Assembly: GCA_014378185.1 (NCBI GenBank)
Contig: JACMOE010000436.1
Location: 1-13,228, forward strand
DNA from: Gemmatimonadaceae bacterium
GTDB lineage: Bacteria; Gemmatimonadota; Gemmatimonadetes; Gemmatimonadales; Gemmatimonadaceae
Length of the DNA stretch: 13,228 nt
Direction of reading: 5' to 3'
Shown here: piece by piece, positions 1-7,724 of the stretch
How positions within the stretch are numbered: the first letter of the stretch is position 1
How the letters are laid out: every line of letters begins with the position of its first letter
Translations under genes and position numbers: made by a program
The notes under the pieces: generated by a model
What the model was told of the DNA's origin: nothing
Seen by the model: the letters and a program-made list of their open reading frames with translations, nothing else
Database searches by the model: none

Positions 1-429
1 GCACAGGACACCCCATCGTCCGCTTCTCCAGTGAAAGGGAGCGAATCCCGGAGTCAGCCAACATCCATCAGCAAGTCAACAAGGCCGGTGCCTTCAACTG
101 ACGAAGCGAAACGAAACCCTCCGGCAGCACCCACCACAGCACCCACCACAGTGCCGGCCAGGGCCAGGCCTGCCGTCCAGACGCGCGGGATCTACACCAT
201 ACAGCTCGCGGCGTACAACACACGCCCCGATGCGGATCGACTCGTTGCCAAGCTTCGATCGAATGGCGTAACGGCTCGTGTCAGCGGCACCGCGAAACCG
301 TTCCGTGTGCGTCTGGATTTCTATCCCACGCGTCAGGCAGCGCTCGACCAGGTCGCGTTATTGAGGGGTCGTGGCATCATCGGGTTCGTGACCACCGAGG
401 AGCCGGCGAAGGAGGGCACGACGCCGTGA
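1..429 (+). CDS. SPOR-domain protein, 5' end outside the window
   Basis: The frame is open from base 1, so the gene begins upstream; the GTG at 31 is only an internal candidate. The visible 142 residues are a Ser/Thr/Pro/Ala-rich, low-complexity linker (about residues 1-62, with a repeated APTT unit) followed by a SPOR domain (about residues 64-137: IYTIQLAAY, then DADRLVAKLRSNG, RVRLDFYPTRQAALDQV and GFVTTEEP). SPOR domains bind glycan strands stripped of stem peptides, usually at division septa, so this is likely the periplasmic C-terminal part of an envelope protein. The N-terminal part, which would show the signal or membrane anchor, is not in the window. Its TGA overlaps the GTG start of mutS by 4 bases (GTGA), so the two are probably co-translated. 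Domain call is good; the cellular role is inferred. Confidence 0.85.
   Translation, partial: AQDTPSSASPVKGSESRSQPTSISKSTRPVPSTDEAKRNPPAAPTTAPTTVPARARPAVQTRGIYTIQLAAYNTRPDADRLVAKLRSNGVTARVSGTAKPFRVRLDFYPTRQAALDQVALLRGRGIIGFVTTEEPAKEGTTP
126..149 (+). repeat. two tandem copies of a 12-bp unit
   Basis: AGCACCCACCAC is repeated head to tail at 126-137 and 138-149, inside the linker of the SPOR-domain gene. It encodes the repeated APTT of the flexible linker. Copy number could vary by slippage without shifting the frame, since the unit is a multiple of three. Confidence 0.8.
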
Positions 430-3047
430 GCGGTGCCGTTGTGACGCCGCTGATGCAGCAGTACCGGGAGATCAAGGCGCGTCACCAGAGCGCGATCCTC
501 TTTTTCCGGATGGGCGACTTTTACGAAATGTTCTACGAGGATGCAGAAATCGCTGCGCGCGTGCTGGGGCTCACGCTCACGTCGCGGAACAATGGCGCCG
601 CCGCCGAGGTGCCGCTGGCGGGTGTGCCGGTGAAGGCTGGCCCAGAGTACGTGCGACGCCTGGTGCAGCAGGGTTACCGGGTCGCGATCTGCGAGCAGAT
701 GGAGGACCCCAAGGTCGCGAAGGGCATCGTGCGGCGCGAGGTGGTGGAGACCATCTCACCCGGTGTCGCGTTCGCTGACGAGTTGCTCGATGGCGCACGC
801 AACAACTTTGTCGTCGCCATTGGCGCACCCGTGGGAGAACTGGTGGGCATTGCGGCGGCCGATGTGTCCACCGGTGAGCTGCGCCTTGCGATCACGACTC
901 GATCCGAAGCAGATACCGTACTCGCCCGCTTTGCGCCCCGGGAACTGCTCGTGCCGCGCGGCATGAATGCACTGCCGCGCACGCCGGTGCTCGATGGCGT
1001 GCTCGTAACGGAGCGCGAACCCTGGGAGTTCGATGAGGCAATGGCGCGCGACGACCTTGCGCGCCAGTTCGAAGTCCGCGGCCTGGATGGTCTGGGCCTC
1101 GAGGTGACCGACGGGCAGGCGGTCGCAGCAGCGGGTGCGCTGCTGCGCTACCTGAAGGAGATGCAGCCCGCAGGCGTTCCGCAGCTGGCGCGGCCCACGA
1201 TCGAGCGCGCCGGGGGGGTGATGCCCCTGGACGAGATGACGCGGCGCAACCTCGAACTCGTGGAATCATTGCGCGGTGCGGACACGTCCGGCACCCTGCT
1301 CGCCGTACTGGACCGCACCATGACCCCCATGGGGGCGCGTCTGCTGCGCCAGTGGTTGCTCGCTCCACTCATCGACCGCACGCGCATCGAATTGCGTCTG
1401 GACGCCGTAGGTGCACTCGTCACCGATGCGAGCGCCCGCGACGCGCTGCGCTCGGCCCTCGACGGTGTTCGTGACGTGGAGCGACTCGGCAGCAAGGCCG
1501 CGTCGGGACGCGCGACCCCTCGGGAACTGGCAGCGCTGGGGCTCTCGCTGGGCCGGCTGCCACATGTGGAAGCCGCCGCCATGCGGCTCAACGGCGCAGG
1601 CGTGGTCGCCACGCTGATGCACCAGTGGGACGGGTGCGCGGAGATGGCGGCATCCGTTCAGCACATGCTTGTCGAACGGCCGCCACTGCAGCTCGGCGAC
1701 GATGCCACGATTTCCGATGGCGTGGATGCGGAACTCGATGCGCTCCGCGCGCTGCGCAACGGGGGCAAGGATGCCATTGCCGCCATCCAGACAGAAGAGC
1801 GAGCGCGCACCGGAATTCCGTCGCTCAAGGTGGGATTCAACCGCGTGTTCGGCTACTTCATCGAAGTGACGAATGCAAACCGCGAGTTGGTGCCCGCGGA
1901 CTATCAGCGCCGGCAGACGCTCACAGGCGCAGAGCGCTTCGTGACGCCAGCGCTCAAGGAATACGAGGAGAGAGTACTCACGGCAGCCGAGCGCATTGAG
2001 GGGTGTGAGCGCGCCCTCTACGATGCGCTGCGTGCCGCCGTGGGCCGGGAAGTGGGGCGCATCCAGTGTGCGGCACGCATCGTCGCCCAACTGGATGTGC
2101 TTTCGGCGCTCGCCGACGTGGCGGCGCGTGAGGGATACGCGCGACCGGCGCTCACCGACGGATTCAATCTCGAGATCATCGCGGGGCGCCATCCCGTGGT
2201 GGAGCGCATGATGCCACGCGACAAGTTCATCCCGAACGACGTACGCCTGGAGGAGGACGCTCGGCTCGTGATACTCACCGGGCCGAACATGGCCGGCAAG
2301 AGCACGATCCTGCGACAGGTCGGGTTGATCGTGCTCATGGCGCAAACGGGGAGCTTCGTGCCGGCGGCGTCGGCGACCATTGGTGTGTGCGACCGCGTGT
2401 TCACGCGCGTGGGCGCAAGCGACAACCTGGTGCGCGGGCAGTCCACGTTCATGGTGGAAATGGCAGAGACGAGCGCCATCCTGCACACAGCCTCGTCGCG
2501 CAGCCTGGTGCTCCTGGATGAAATCGGCCGAGGCACCAGTACGTATGATGGGGTCTCGATTGCGTGGGCCGTCAGTGAGCACCTGCACGATCGCGTGGGC
2601 TGCAAGACCATTTTTGCAACGCACTATCACGAACTGGTGCAGCTCGCCAGCGAATTAGTAGCGGTTCGAAACTATAATGTCGGGGTACGCGAGGTTGGCG
2701 AACAGATCCTGTTCCTACATCGCCTGCAGCCCGGTGGGGCGGACCGATCCTACGGTATCGAAGTGGGGCGACTGGCAGGACTGCCGGCCCCGGTCATTGC
2801 GCGTGCTCGCACGGTGCTGGCGCTGTTGGAGGGAGAGGCCGAGCACCTGGTGCCGGCACTCGCTCCAGCGGTAGCGGGCGCCCGGCGGCCGCGCAGTCAG
2901 ATCCCCTCACCCGATCAGCTTGCCCTTTTCATTCCGGCCGCGCATCAGGCTGCGATGGAACGGTTGCGTACCGTCGACGTGAATGCACTCACGCCACTTG
3001 CTGCACTCCAGTTCGTGGCCGAGCTCTCCGCGCAGGCGAAATCATGA
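426..3047 (+). CDS. mutS: DNA mismatch repair protein MutS
   Basis: MutS recognises base mismatches and small loops and starts methyl- or nick-directed repair with MutL, in an ATP-dependent way. At 873 aa it matches full-length MutS1 (E. coli 853). The mismatch-reading Phe-X-Glu is F32-Y33-E34 in GDFYEMF. The lever/clamp core follows in the middle. The ABC-type ATPase has Walker A GPNMAGKS at 619-626, Walker B with D698-E699 in LVLLDEIGRGTSTYDG, and the ATHYHE switch at about 731-736. Near the C terminus, QLALF at 831-835 fits the beta-clamp-binding pentapeptide, in the same place as that of other MutS proteins. Start is the GTG overlapping the upstream stop; the ORF begins close to the conserved TPLMQQYREIK segment, which supports it. 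Its stop overlaps the next ATG (ATGA). mutL is not in the window. No damage seen; all key residues present. Confidence 0.98.
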   Translation: MSGAVVTPLMQQYREIKARHQSAILFFRMGDFYEMFYEDAEIAARVLGLTLTSRNNGAAAEVPLAGVPVKAGPEYVRRLVQQGYRVAICEQMEDPKVAKGIVRREVVETISPGVAFADELLDGARNNFVVAIGAPVGELVGIAAADVSTGELRLAITTRSEADTVLARFAPRELLVPRGMNALPRTPVLDGVLVTEREPWEFDEAMARDDLARQFEVRGLDGLGLEVTDGQAVAAAGALLRYLKEMQPAGVPQLARPTIERAGGVMPLDEMTRRNLELVESLRGADTSGTLLAVLDRTMTPMGARLLRQWLLAPLIDRTRIELRLDAVGALVTDASARDALRSALDGVRDVERLGSKAASGRATPRELAALGLSLGRLPHVEAAAMRLNGAGVVATLMHQWDGCAEMAASVQHMLVERPPLQLGDDATISDGVDAELDALRALRNGGKDAIAAIQTEERARTGIPSLKVGFNRVFGYFIEVTNANRELVPADYQRRQTLTGAERFVTPALKEYEERVLTAAERIEGCERALYDALRAAVGREVGRIQCAARIVAQLDVLSALADVAAREGYARPALTDGFNLEIIAGRHPVVERMMPRDKFIPNDVRLEEDARLVILTGPNMAGKSTILRQVGLIVLMAQTGSFVPAASATIGVCDRVFTRVGASDNLVRGQSTFMVEMAETSAILHTASSRSLVLLDEIGRGTSTYDGVSIAWAVSEHLHDRVGCKTIFATHYHELVQLASELVAVRNYNVGVREVGEQILFLHRLQPGGADRSYGIEVGRLAGLPAPVIARARTVLALLEGEAEHLVPALAPAVAGARRPRSQIPSPDQLALFIPAAHQAAMERLRTVDVNALTPLAALQFVAELSAQAKS

Positions 3048-3517
3048 CTGGCGGTGGATACATTGCGGACATGCCGAGAACCCTGTCCTGCACCCTGCTG
3101 TTGCTGCTCGTACTGATCGGGTGTTCCGACAAGGGACCAGTCCAGAAAATGGCGCAGGCATTTCAGCGCGGTCCCGCGCATCCCGACGAGTTTCCCACGG
3201 CGCTGAATACCGAGCAAGCCTTCCGGTATCCGGCGGAGCTGTATGCACGCCGCGTGCAAGGCAACGTGACCCTCCGTCTTTACATCGAGACAACGGGCCA
3301 GGCCCGTGCCGACTCCACGCGAATCGAGGAAAGCAGCGGCTATGGAGCCCTGGACTCCGCGGCGGTGAAGGGCTCCCACGAGCTCCGATTCGTGCCAGCC
3401 AAACTGCATGGGGAACCACTGGCAACGACCGTCCTGTTTCCCGTCTATTTCCGACATCCCGAAGCGCATGCGCTTCCTGGCGATACGATCCTGAACACGC
3501 CCGCCCTCATACCATGA
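3044..3517 (+). CDS. lipoprotein with a TonB C-terminal domain
   Basis: 157 aa from the ATG that overlaps the mutS stop (ATGA). An alternative ATG at 3071 would give a tighter signal peptide (MPRTLSC then a run of Leu). Either way a lipoprotein signal ends in the lipobox L-I-G-C, with Cys27 (Cys18 from the second start) as the lipidation site. After a short linker, residues about 58-140 resemble the TonB C-terminal domain (PF03544): YPAELYARRVQGNVTLRLYI, then ESSGYGALDSAAVKGSHELRF and a closing VLFPVYF strand. Classical TonB has an N-terminal transmembrane helix that meets ExbB/ExbD and a long Pro-rich spacer; both are missing, so energy transduction is doubtful. A periplasmic or outer-membrane binding role is more likely. 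The next gene starts within its stop codon. Domain call fairly firm; function unknown. Confidence 0.8.
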   Translation: MTGGGYIADMPRTLSCTLLLLLVLIGCSDKGPVQKMAQAFQRGPAHPDEFPTALNTEQAFRYPAELYARRVQGNVTLRLYIETTGQARADSTRIEESSGYGALDSAAVKGSHELRFVPAKLHGEPLATTVLFPVYFRHPEAHALPGDTILNTPALIP

Positions 3518-4905
3518 CCCGCAATCTTCGCCCGTACGACAGCGTCCTCGATACCATCGGGTGGACGCCGCTGATCCGGCTCAACCGCATCACCCGTGGC
3601 ATCCGCACGCCGGTGTACGGGAAGGCAGACTTCTTCAATCCGGGCGGGTCGGTGAAGGACCGCATCGGCATGCCGATCATCGAGCAAGCCGAACGCGATG
3701 GATCGCTGAGGCCGGGCGGAACAATCGTCGAAGGAACCAGTGGCAACACCGGGGTGGGCCTCGCCATCGCGGCAGCACTGAAGGGCTACAAGTGCATCTT
3801 CACGATGCCGGACAAGATGTCGCAGGAAAAAGTGCGCCTGCTCAAGGCGTTCGGGGCTGAAGTCATCATCACGCCAACGGCTGTGGGACCCGACCATCCG
3901 GACAACTACGTCGTGATGGCCAAGCGGATTGCCGAGGAAACGCCTAACGCGATCCTTGCCAACCAGTTCTACAATCAGGCGAACACCAACGCCCACTACG
4001 CGACAACGGGTCCGGAACTCTGGGAGCAATCCGAAGGGCGCATCACGCACTTCGTCGCCGCGGCGGGAACGGGCGGGACGATCACTGGCGTGGGCCGTTA
4101 CCTGAAGGAAAAGAACCCGGATATCAAGATCATTTGCGGTGATCCGCAGGGATCCATCCTGGCCGAGTTGTGGCGGAGCAAGGGCACGCACAAGATCGAC
4201 GGTGCTCCGTACAAGGTGGAAGGCATTGGCCAGGACAAGCTACCCAGCACGCTCGATCTCTCCGTGATCGACGACTACCGCTCCGTGAGCGACCGCGACG
4301 CTTTTTCCATGGCTCGGCGGCTCACGCGGGAGGAGGGCCTGTTCGTGGGCGGATCGGCGGGGCTGATCACGCACATCGCGCTGCAGGTGGCGCGCGAGAT
4401 CGACACACCCGATGCATTCGTGGTGACCTTCCTGTGTGATACGGGCGAGCGCTATCTGTCGAAGCTGTACAACGACGAATGGATGCGGGAGAACCAGCTG
4501 CTCGAGCCGGATCGCGTGACGCTGGGCGACCTGCTGGAGCACAAGGTGGCCTCGGCGCCAGCGGCGGTCGTGAGCGCGGCGCAGGGCCAGCAGGTGCGGC
4601 AGGTGCTCGGCCTCATGCGTCTGCACGATGTCTCCCTCCTGCCCGTGCTGGACGGCGGCCGCTGTGTGGGCAGCGTGACGGAATACGCCCTGACGCAGCG
4701 CGGACTGGAGAGTTCGCGATTCCTGGATGCGGTGGTCGGCGAGGTAATGGACGAGCCGTTTCCCGTGGTGGATGCGGGGCAGCCTGTCGAGTCGGTCCAG
4801 AAGGTGCTATCGAAAGCCACGCCGGCGGTGCTCGTGACCAGTGGGGACGCCATCGTCGGCATCGTCACGCGCAGCGACATGCTGGCGTACCTCATGCACC
4901 GGTAG
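3514..4905 (+). CDS. cbs: cystathionine beta-synthase (PLP domain plus two CBS domains)
   Basis: A 463-aa fold-type II PLP enzyme that would join serine (or O-acetylserine) and homocysteine to cystathionine, in the cytosol, in transsulfuration. The Schiff-base lysine is K48 in NPGGSVKDR. The substrate-carboxylate loop TSGNTG is at 75-80, the phosphate-binding GTGGT at 185-189, and the Ser of GGSAG is S281. The catalytic part closes with DTGERYLSK (309-317), a wording also common in cysteine synthases, so cysteine synthase activity cannot be excluded. Residues about 337-463 form a tandem CBS (Bateman) pair, absent from CysK/CysM, which favours the beta-synthase call and suggests control by an adenosyl ligand. 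The same frame stays open back to 2983, but similarity starts at this ATG, which overlaps the upstream stop (ATGA). No gamma-lyase is in the window to confirm the pathway. Confidence 0.9.
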   Translation: MTRNLRPYDSVLDTIGWTPLIRLNRITRGIRTPVYGKADFFNPGGSVKDRIGMPIIEQAERDGSLRPGGTIVEGTSGNTGVGLAIAAALKGYKCIFTMPDKMSQEKVRLLKAFGAEVIITPTAVGPDHPDNYVVMAKRIAEETPNAILANQFYNQANTNAHYATTGPELWEQSEGRITHFVAAAGTGGTITGVGRYLKEKNPDIKIICGDPQGSILAELWRSKGTHKIDGAPYKVEGIGQDKLPSTLDLSVIDDYRSVSDRDAFSMARRLTREEGLFVGGSAGLITHIALQVAREIDTPDAFVVTFLCDTGERYLSKLYNDEWMRENQLLEPDRVTLGDLLEHKVASAPAAVVSAAQGQQVRQVLGLMRLHDVSLLPVLDGGRCVGSVTEYALTQRGLESSRFLDAVVGEVMDEPFPVVDAGQPVESVQKVLSKATPAVLVTSGDAIVGIVTRSDMLAYLMHR

Positions 4906-4919
4906 TCGGACTGTCCGAC
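4905..4919. other. small inverted repeat between cbs and ddl
   Basis: GTCGGA and TCCGAC form a 6-bp stem around a CTG loop, starting on the last base of the cbs stop codon. No T-run follows, and ddl begins 33 bases later, so this is not a convincing terminator. It may stabilise or process the message. Confidence 0.35.
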
Positions 4920-4941
4920 CATCGGGCACGCAGACGGGACC

Positions 4942-4947
4942 AGGGGA
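4942..4947 (+). promoter_or_regulatory. ribosome binding site that sets the ddl start
   Basis: AGGGGA lies 5 bases before the GTG at 4953. It supports this GTG over the in-frame ATG at 4971, which would remove the first strand of the ATP-grasp N-terminal domain, and over the long upstream extension of the frame to 4479. Confidence 0.65.
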
Positions 4948-4952
4948 ATCAC

Positions 4953-5996
4953 GTGAGAATCACGGTATTGATGGGTGGCACCTCGTCCGAGCGCGATGTT
5001 TCACTCGCGTCGGGCCTGCGCATCGCGGAAGCGCTTCGGTCGCGCGGACATGCCGTGCGCACGGTGGACACCGCGAAGGGAGCGCTGTCCGAGGATGACG
5101 AACGGCGCATGCTCGCTGGTGGCGTGGTGAAGGCGCTTCCTCCCACCCCGGAAGAGCTGGCCCGCATGAACGCGGAATCCCTTGCCGATACCGCCGCCAG
5201 AATGCCCGGGCGGGGAGACTGCGATGTCGCCTTCCTTGCGCTGCACGGCGGGCGAGGCGAGGATGGGACCATCCAGGCACTGCTTGACCTTGCCGGAGTG
5301 GCCTACACCGGCAGCGGGCATCTTCCCAGCGCCCTGGCGATGGACAAGGACCTTTCGAAGCACCTCATGCGCGCGCATGGTGTACGGACGGCAGACTGGC
5401 TGATGGCCACGGACCCGACACACCTGCCCGACGCGGACGTAGTGGGGCGCACGCTGGGCTGGCCACTGATCGTGAAGCCGTCCAAGCAGGGGTCCACGGT
5501 TGGGCTTTCCATCGTGCGGCATGCAGCCGAACTGGGCCCGGCGATCGTCGAGGCGTTCAAGCATGACGACGAGGTCATGCTGGAGCAGTTCATTGCCGGC
5601 CGCGAGCTCACGGTAAGCATCCTTGGCGGCCTTGCGCTGCCCGTTGGCGAGATCATCGCGAAGAAGGAGATCTACGACTACGAGTGCAAGTACACGCCGG
5701 GCATGGCCGAGGAGATTTTTCCTGCAGCGCTGGGAGAGGCGGAGGTAGTTGCCGTGCAGGAACAGGCTCGGCTGACGTTTGCGGCGCTCAAGCTGTCCGG
5801 CTGCGCCCGCATCGATTTCAGGCTGACCTCGAGCGGAGAATTTTTCTGTCTGGAGGCCAATACTCTGCCTGGCATGACGGCCACGAGCCTGGTACCGCAG
5901 TCAGCGGCAGCGGCGGGGATCAGCTTTCCGGACCTTTGTGAGCGCATAGCGCTACTCGCAGCCAGAGCACCAGCGGGCGAGCCCAGATCCGCATGA
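4953..5996 (+). CDS. ddl: D-alanine--D-alanine ligase
   Basis: Makes the D-Ala-D-Ala dipeptide for peptidoglycan precursors, using ATP, in the cytosol. 347 aa, longer than E. coli DdlB (306) mainly because of an inserted segment of about 40 residues (roughly 42-88) before the HGG motif. Conserved ATP-grasp features: GGTSSERDVS with E13 (E15 of DdlB), HGGRGEDG at 98-105, KPSKQGS with S181 (S150 of DdlB), the omega-loop YDYECKY with K246-Y247 (K215-Y216 of DdlB), R286 in ARIDF, and N303 in LEANTLPGMT. The tyrosine in the omega loop points to D-Ala-D-Ala rather than D-Ala-D-Lac product. GTG start backed by an AGGGGA site. It sits 47 bp after cbs and its stop overlaps the next ATG (ATGA), so it is likely in the same operon. 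No sign of damage. Confidence 0.97.
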   Translation: MRITVLMGGTSSERDVSLASGLRIAEALRSRGHAVRTVDTAKGALSEDDERRMLAGGVVKALPPTPEELARMNAESLADTAARMPGRGDCDVAFLALHGGRGEDGTIQALLDLAGVAYTGSGHLPSALAMDKDLSKHLMRAHGVRTADWLMATDPTHLPDADVVGRTLGWPLIVKPSKQGSTVGLSIVRHAAELGPAIVEAFKHDDEVMLEQFIAGRELTVSILGGLALPVGEIIAKKEIYDYECKYTPGMAEEIFPAALGEAEVVAVQEQARLTFAALKLSGCARIDFRLTSSGEFFCLEANTLPGMTATSLVPQSAAAAGISFPDLCERIALLAARAPAGEPRSA

Positions 5997-6664
5997 CGTC
6001 CGGACGCGGTCGGCTTCCGAGCCTGAGCGCGGCGCTCGCTGGCATTCCCTCAGGCGTGCAGCCTCTGGGGCCGTGGAGCGGTCGCCGACAGTTGTTCGTG
6101 CGGTTTGCGGTGGAAGCAGAAACCGCGACGATCTATTCGGCGGAGGCGCTCCGCGGTGACCTGTCGCGGCTGGCCGGCCGGTCCCGGTATCACTCGGTGG
6201 CGATCACCGGAGGTGATGTCCTGGCGGAGATCGATTTCCTGCTGGCGGCATTCAGCCAGCCGGGAACGCTGCCGGTGATGCTTGACCACGACGGCCAGCG
6301 GCCGGAAGCGCTGGAGAAGTTGTTGCCATCGCTCGCGATGATGCAGGTGACGATGAAGGGAAGCGAAGGGCAGGCGGCCGTGGAGCGAGTGTGCGCATCC
6401 GTTATCTGTGCGGCGCAGACGCATGTGGCGCACGCCGTGGTCATTGTGCCGACGGACACGCTCAGTGACGGGCCGCTTTTGCGGATCGTCGAGCAGATAC
6501 ACGATGCGAGTGGCGACACGCAGGTCGTGGTGCACCCCGTTCATGAGCGAATACTTGAGCACGAGCGGCGGTGGGCGCACTGGCTCGAGCAGGCGATGAC
6601 GGTGCACGCAGACGTCCGGGTGCTACCCCGCCCACCTGCCGCAGCGCGCGTGGCGGAATCCTGA
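5993..6664 (+). CDS. QueE-like radical SAM fold protein lacking the cluster cysteines
   Basis: 223 aa, starting at the ATG that overlaps the ddl stop. I do not recognise it as a named family, but it lines up by eye with 7-carboxy-7-deazaguanine synthase (QueE). GPWSGRRQLFVRFA (26-39) matches the QueE pattern of a GxGxxxGxxxxFVRxAGC entry segment. AITGGDVL (70-77) sits where radical SAM enzymes have TGGEP, LDHDG (97-101) where they have xETNG, and ADVRVLPRPP near the end where QueE has VRVLPQxHK. The CxxxCxxC iron-sulfur motif that should follow residue 39 is absent: the segment reads VEAETATIY, and the only cysteines (in RVCASVIC, about 130-135) are far away. So radical chemistry is not expected. 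It could be a structural or regulatory relative. queF, of the same pathway, is 1.2 kb downstream. Family link is inference from motif order. Confidence 0.5.
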   Translation: MTSGRGRLPSLSAALAGIPSGVQPLGPWSGRRQLFVRFAVEAETATIYSAEALRGDLSRLAGRSRYHSVAITGGDVLAEIDFLLAAFSQPGTLPVMLDHDGQRPEALEKLLPSLAMMQVTMKGSEGQAAVERVCASVICAAQTHVAHAVVIVPTDTLSDGPLLRIVEQIHDASGDTQVVVHPVHERILEHERRWAHWLEQAMTVHADVRVLPRPPAAARVAES

Positions 6665-6767
6665 CCGCGGAACCCGTGCTGTGCCGTTCGGTTAGTACGT
6701 TGACATTCGACATGTTCGCACTGTGCGAGCACCACCCAGTTCAGCAGCTGCAGCGCAGCACCGTTCG

Positions 6768-7706
6768 ATGGCCACCTTCAGTCACCCCGACGATCACGAT
6801 GCCCCGCGCCTGACACACGGCGTGCGGGTGCTGCTTGCCCTCAACGTCGCGATGCTGTTCCTGCAATGGACGCTCGTGAGCGATGCGGATGTCTTTGCGG
6901 TGCTCGGGTTTCAGGATGGCAACCTGCAACGCACGCTGTGGAGCGCGGGCACATACATGTTCGTGCACTACAGCGTGTGGCACCTGGCGTTGAACATGTA
7001 TGTCCTGGTGCTCTTCGGGCCGCGGCTCGAGCGAGCAACGGGCACACGGACCTTCGTCCTCTACTACCTCTGGTGCGGGTTGGGCGGTTCGATGTTTCAC
7101 CTGCTGTTCGTGCGTACCGGTGTGCTCGTGGGGGCATCGGCTGCGGTGTTCGGCGTGATGTTCGCCTACTGGCAGCAGTGGCCGCGTGATGAAATCGCGG
7201 TACTCGGTGTGCTTCCAGTGCGCGTGTGGGCGCTTGTGGTGCTGCTGATGACCGGCAACCTGGTGGCAGGAGGGTTGGGCGGCACCATGGTTGCCCCGGG
7301 TCCCCACGGCTGGATCTATCTGGCGCAGCTGGGCGGGCTGGCCTTTGGCTGGCTGTATTTCCGGACTCCGCCAGCCGCCAGCCTCGATCGGCTGCGGCAA
7401 CGCATTTCACCGGCGCCGGACTATCAGGACGACGCACCACCGCGAGCCATTCCGCGGACGCTTCCACGTGCGCGCGCGCATCGGGATGAAGTGGATGAGA
7501 TCGTGGCCAGGAGCAAGGCTGTCGCGTCGCAGCAACGCCCATCGGCACGTGCCGTGGTGGCGCCGGTGCGAGCCGGGTCCGATGTCCGGGCGTCGGCGCT
7601 GGACCGGGTACTCGACAAGATTTCGTCGTCGGGGCTCGACAGCCTGTCGAGCGACGAGCGCGCCCTGCTCGACGAAATGGCCAAGCGGCTGCGCGGCGAC
7701 GCCTGA
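6768..7706 (+). CDS. rhomboid-family membrane protein, probably catalytically inactive, with DUF6576-like tail
   Basis: 312 aa from the ATG at 6768; a GTG at 6723 in the same frame is an alternative, and neither has a clear ribosome site. About six hydrophobic segments span residues 17-200. Rhomboid landmarks: H67 and HLALN (H72...N76), matching GlpG H145, H150 and N154; the nucleophile-loop GASAAVFG with S124 (GlpG S201; the usual Gly after Ser is Ala here). The last helix reads AQLGGLAFG where active rhomboids have AHxxGxxxG, so the dyad histidine is Q187 (codon CAG). Intramembrane proteolysis is therefore doubtful. The tail is soluble, basic and Pro/Ala-rich, ending in LDRVLDKISSSGLDSLSSDE, which resembles DUF6576 found after rhomboid domains. 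It follows the QueE-like gene by 103 bp and may close the operon. Confidence 0.85.
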   Translation: MATFSHPDDHDAPRLTHGVRVLLALNVAMLFLQWTLVSDADVFAVLGFQDGNLQRTLWSAGTYMFVHYSVWHLALNMYVLVLFGPRLERATGTRTFVLYYLWCGLGGSMFHLLFVRTGVLVGASAAVFGVMFAYWQQWPRDEIAVLGVLPVRVWALVVLLMTGNLVAGGLGGTMVAPGPHGWIYLAQLGGLAFGWLYFRTPPAASLDRLRQRISPAPDYQDDAPPRAIPRTLPRARAHRDEVDEIVARSKAVASQQRPSARAVVAPVRAGSDVRASALDRVLDKISSSGLDSLSSDERALLDEMAKRLRGDA

Positions 7707-7724
7707 TACGGATGAGGCGAGAAC

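Noticed and set aside
1266..2630. 454-codon open frame on the minus strand inside mutS
   Set aside because: His/Arg-rich translation typical of the antisense of a GC-rich gene; the + strand has an intact, motif-perfect mutS.
2983..3513. Upstream extension of the cbs reading frame (177 extra codons)
   Set aside because: It overlaps the end of mutS and all of the TonB-C lipoprotein gene in another frame and has no similarity to CBS enzymes; homology starts at the ATG at 3514.
4479..4952. Upstream extension of the ddl frame (158 extra codons)
   Set aside because: It runs through the CBS domains of cbs in another frame, with an Arg/Gly/Ala-rich non-native composition. GTG 4953 has a ribosome site and the conserved N terminus.
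6700..6705. Perfect TTGACA before the rhomboid gene as a promoter
   Set aside because: No acceptable -10 at 16-18 bases downstream (GTGCGA or neighbours), so it is not supported as a promoter by itself.
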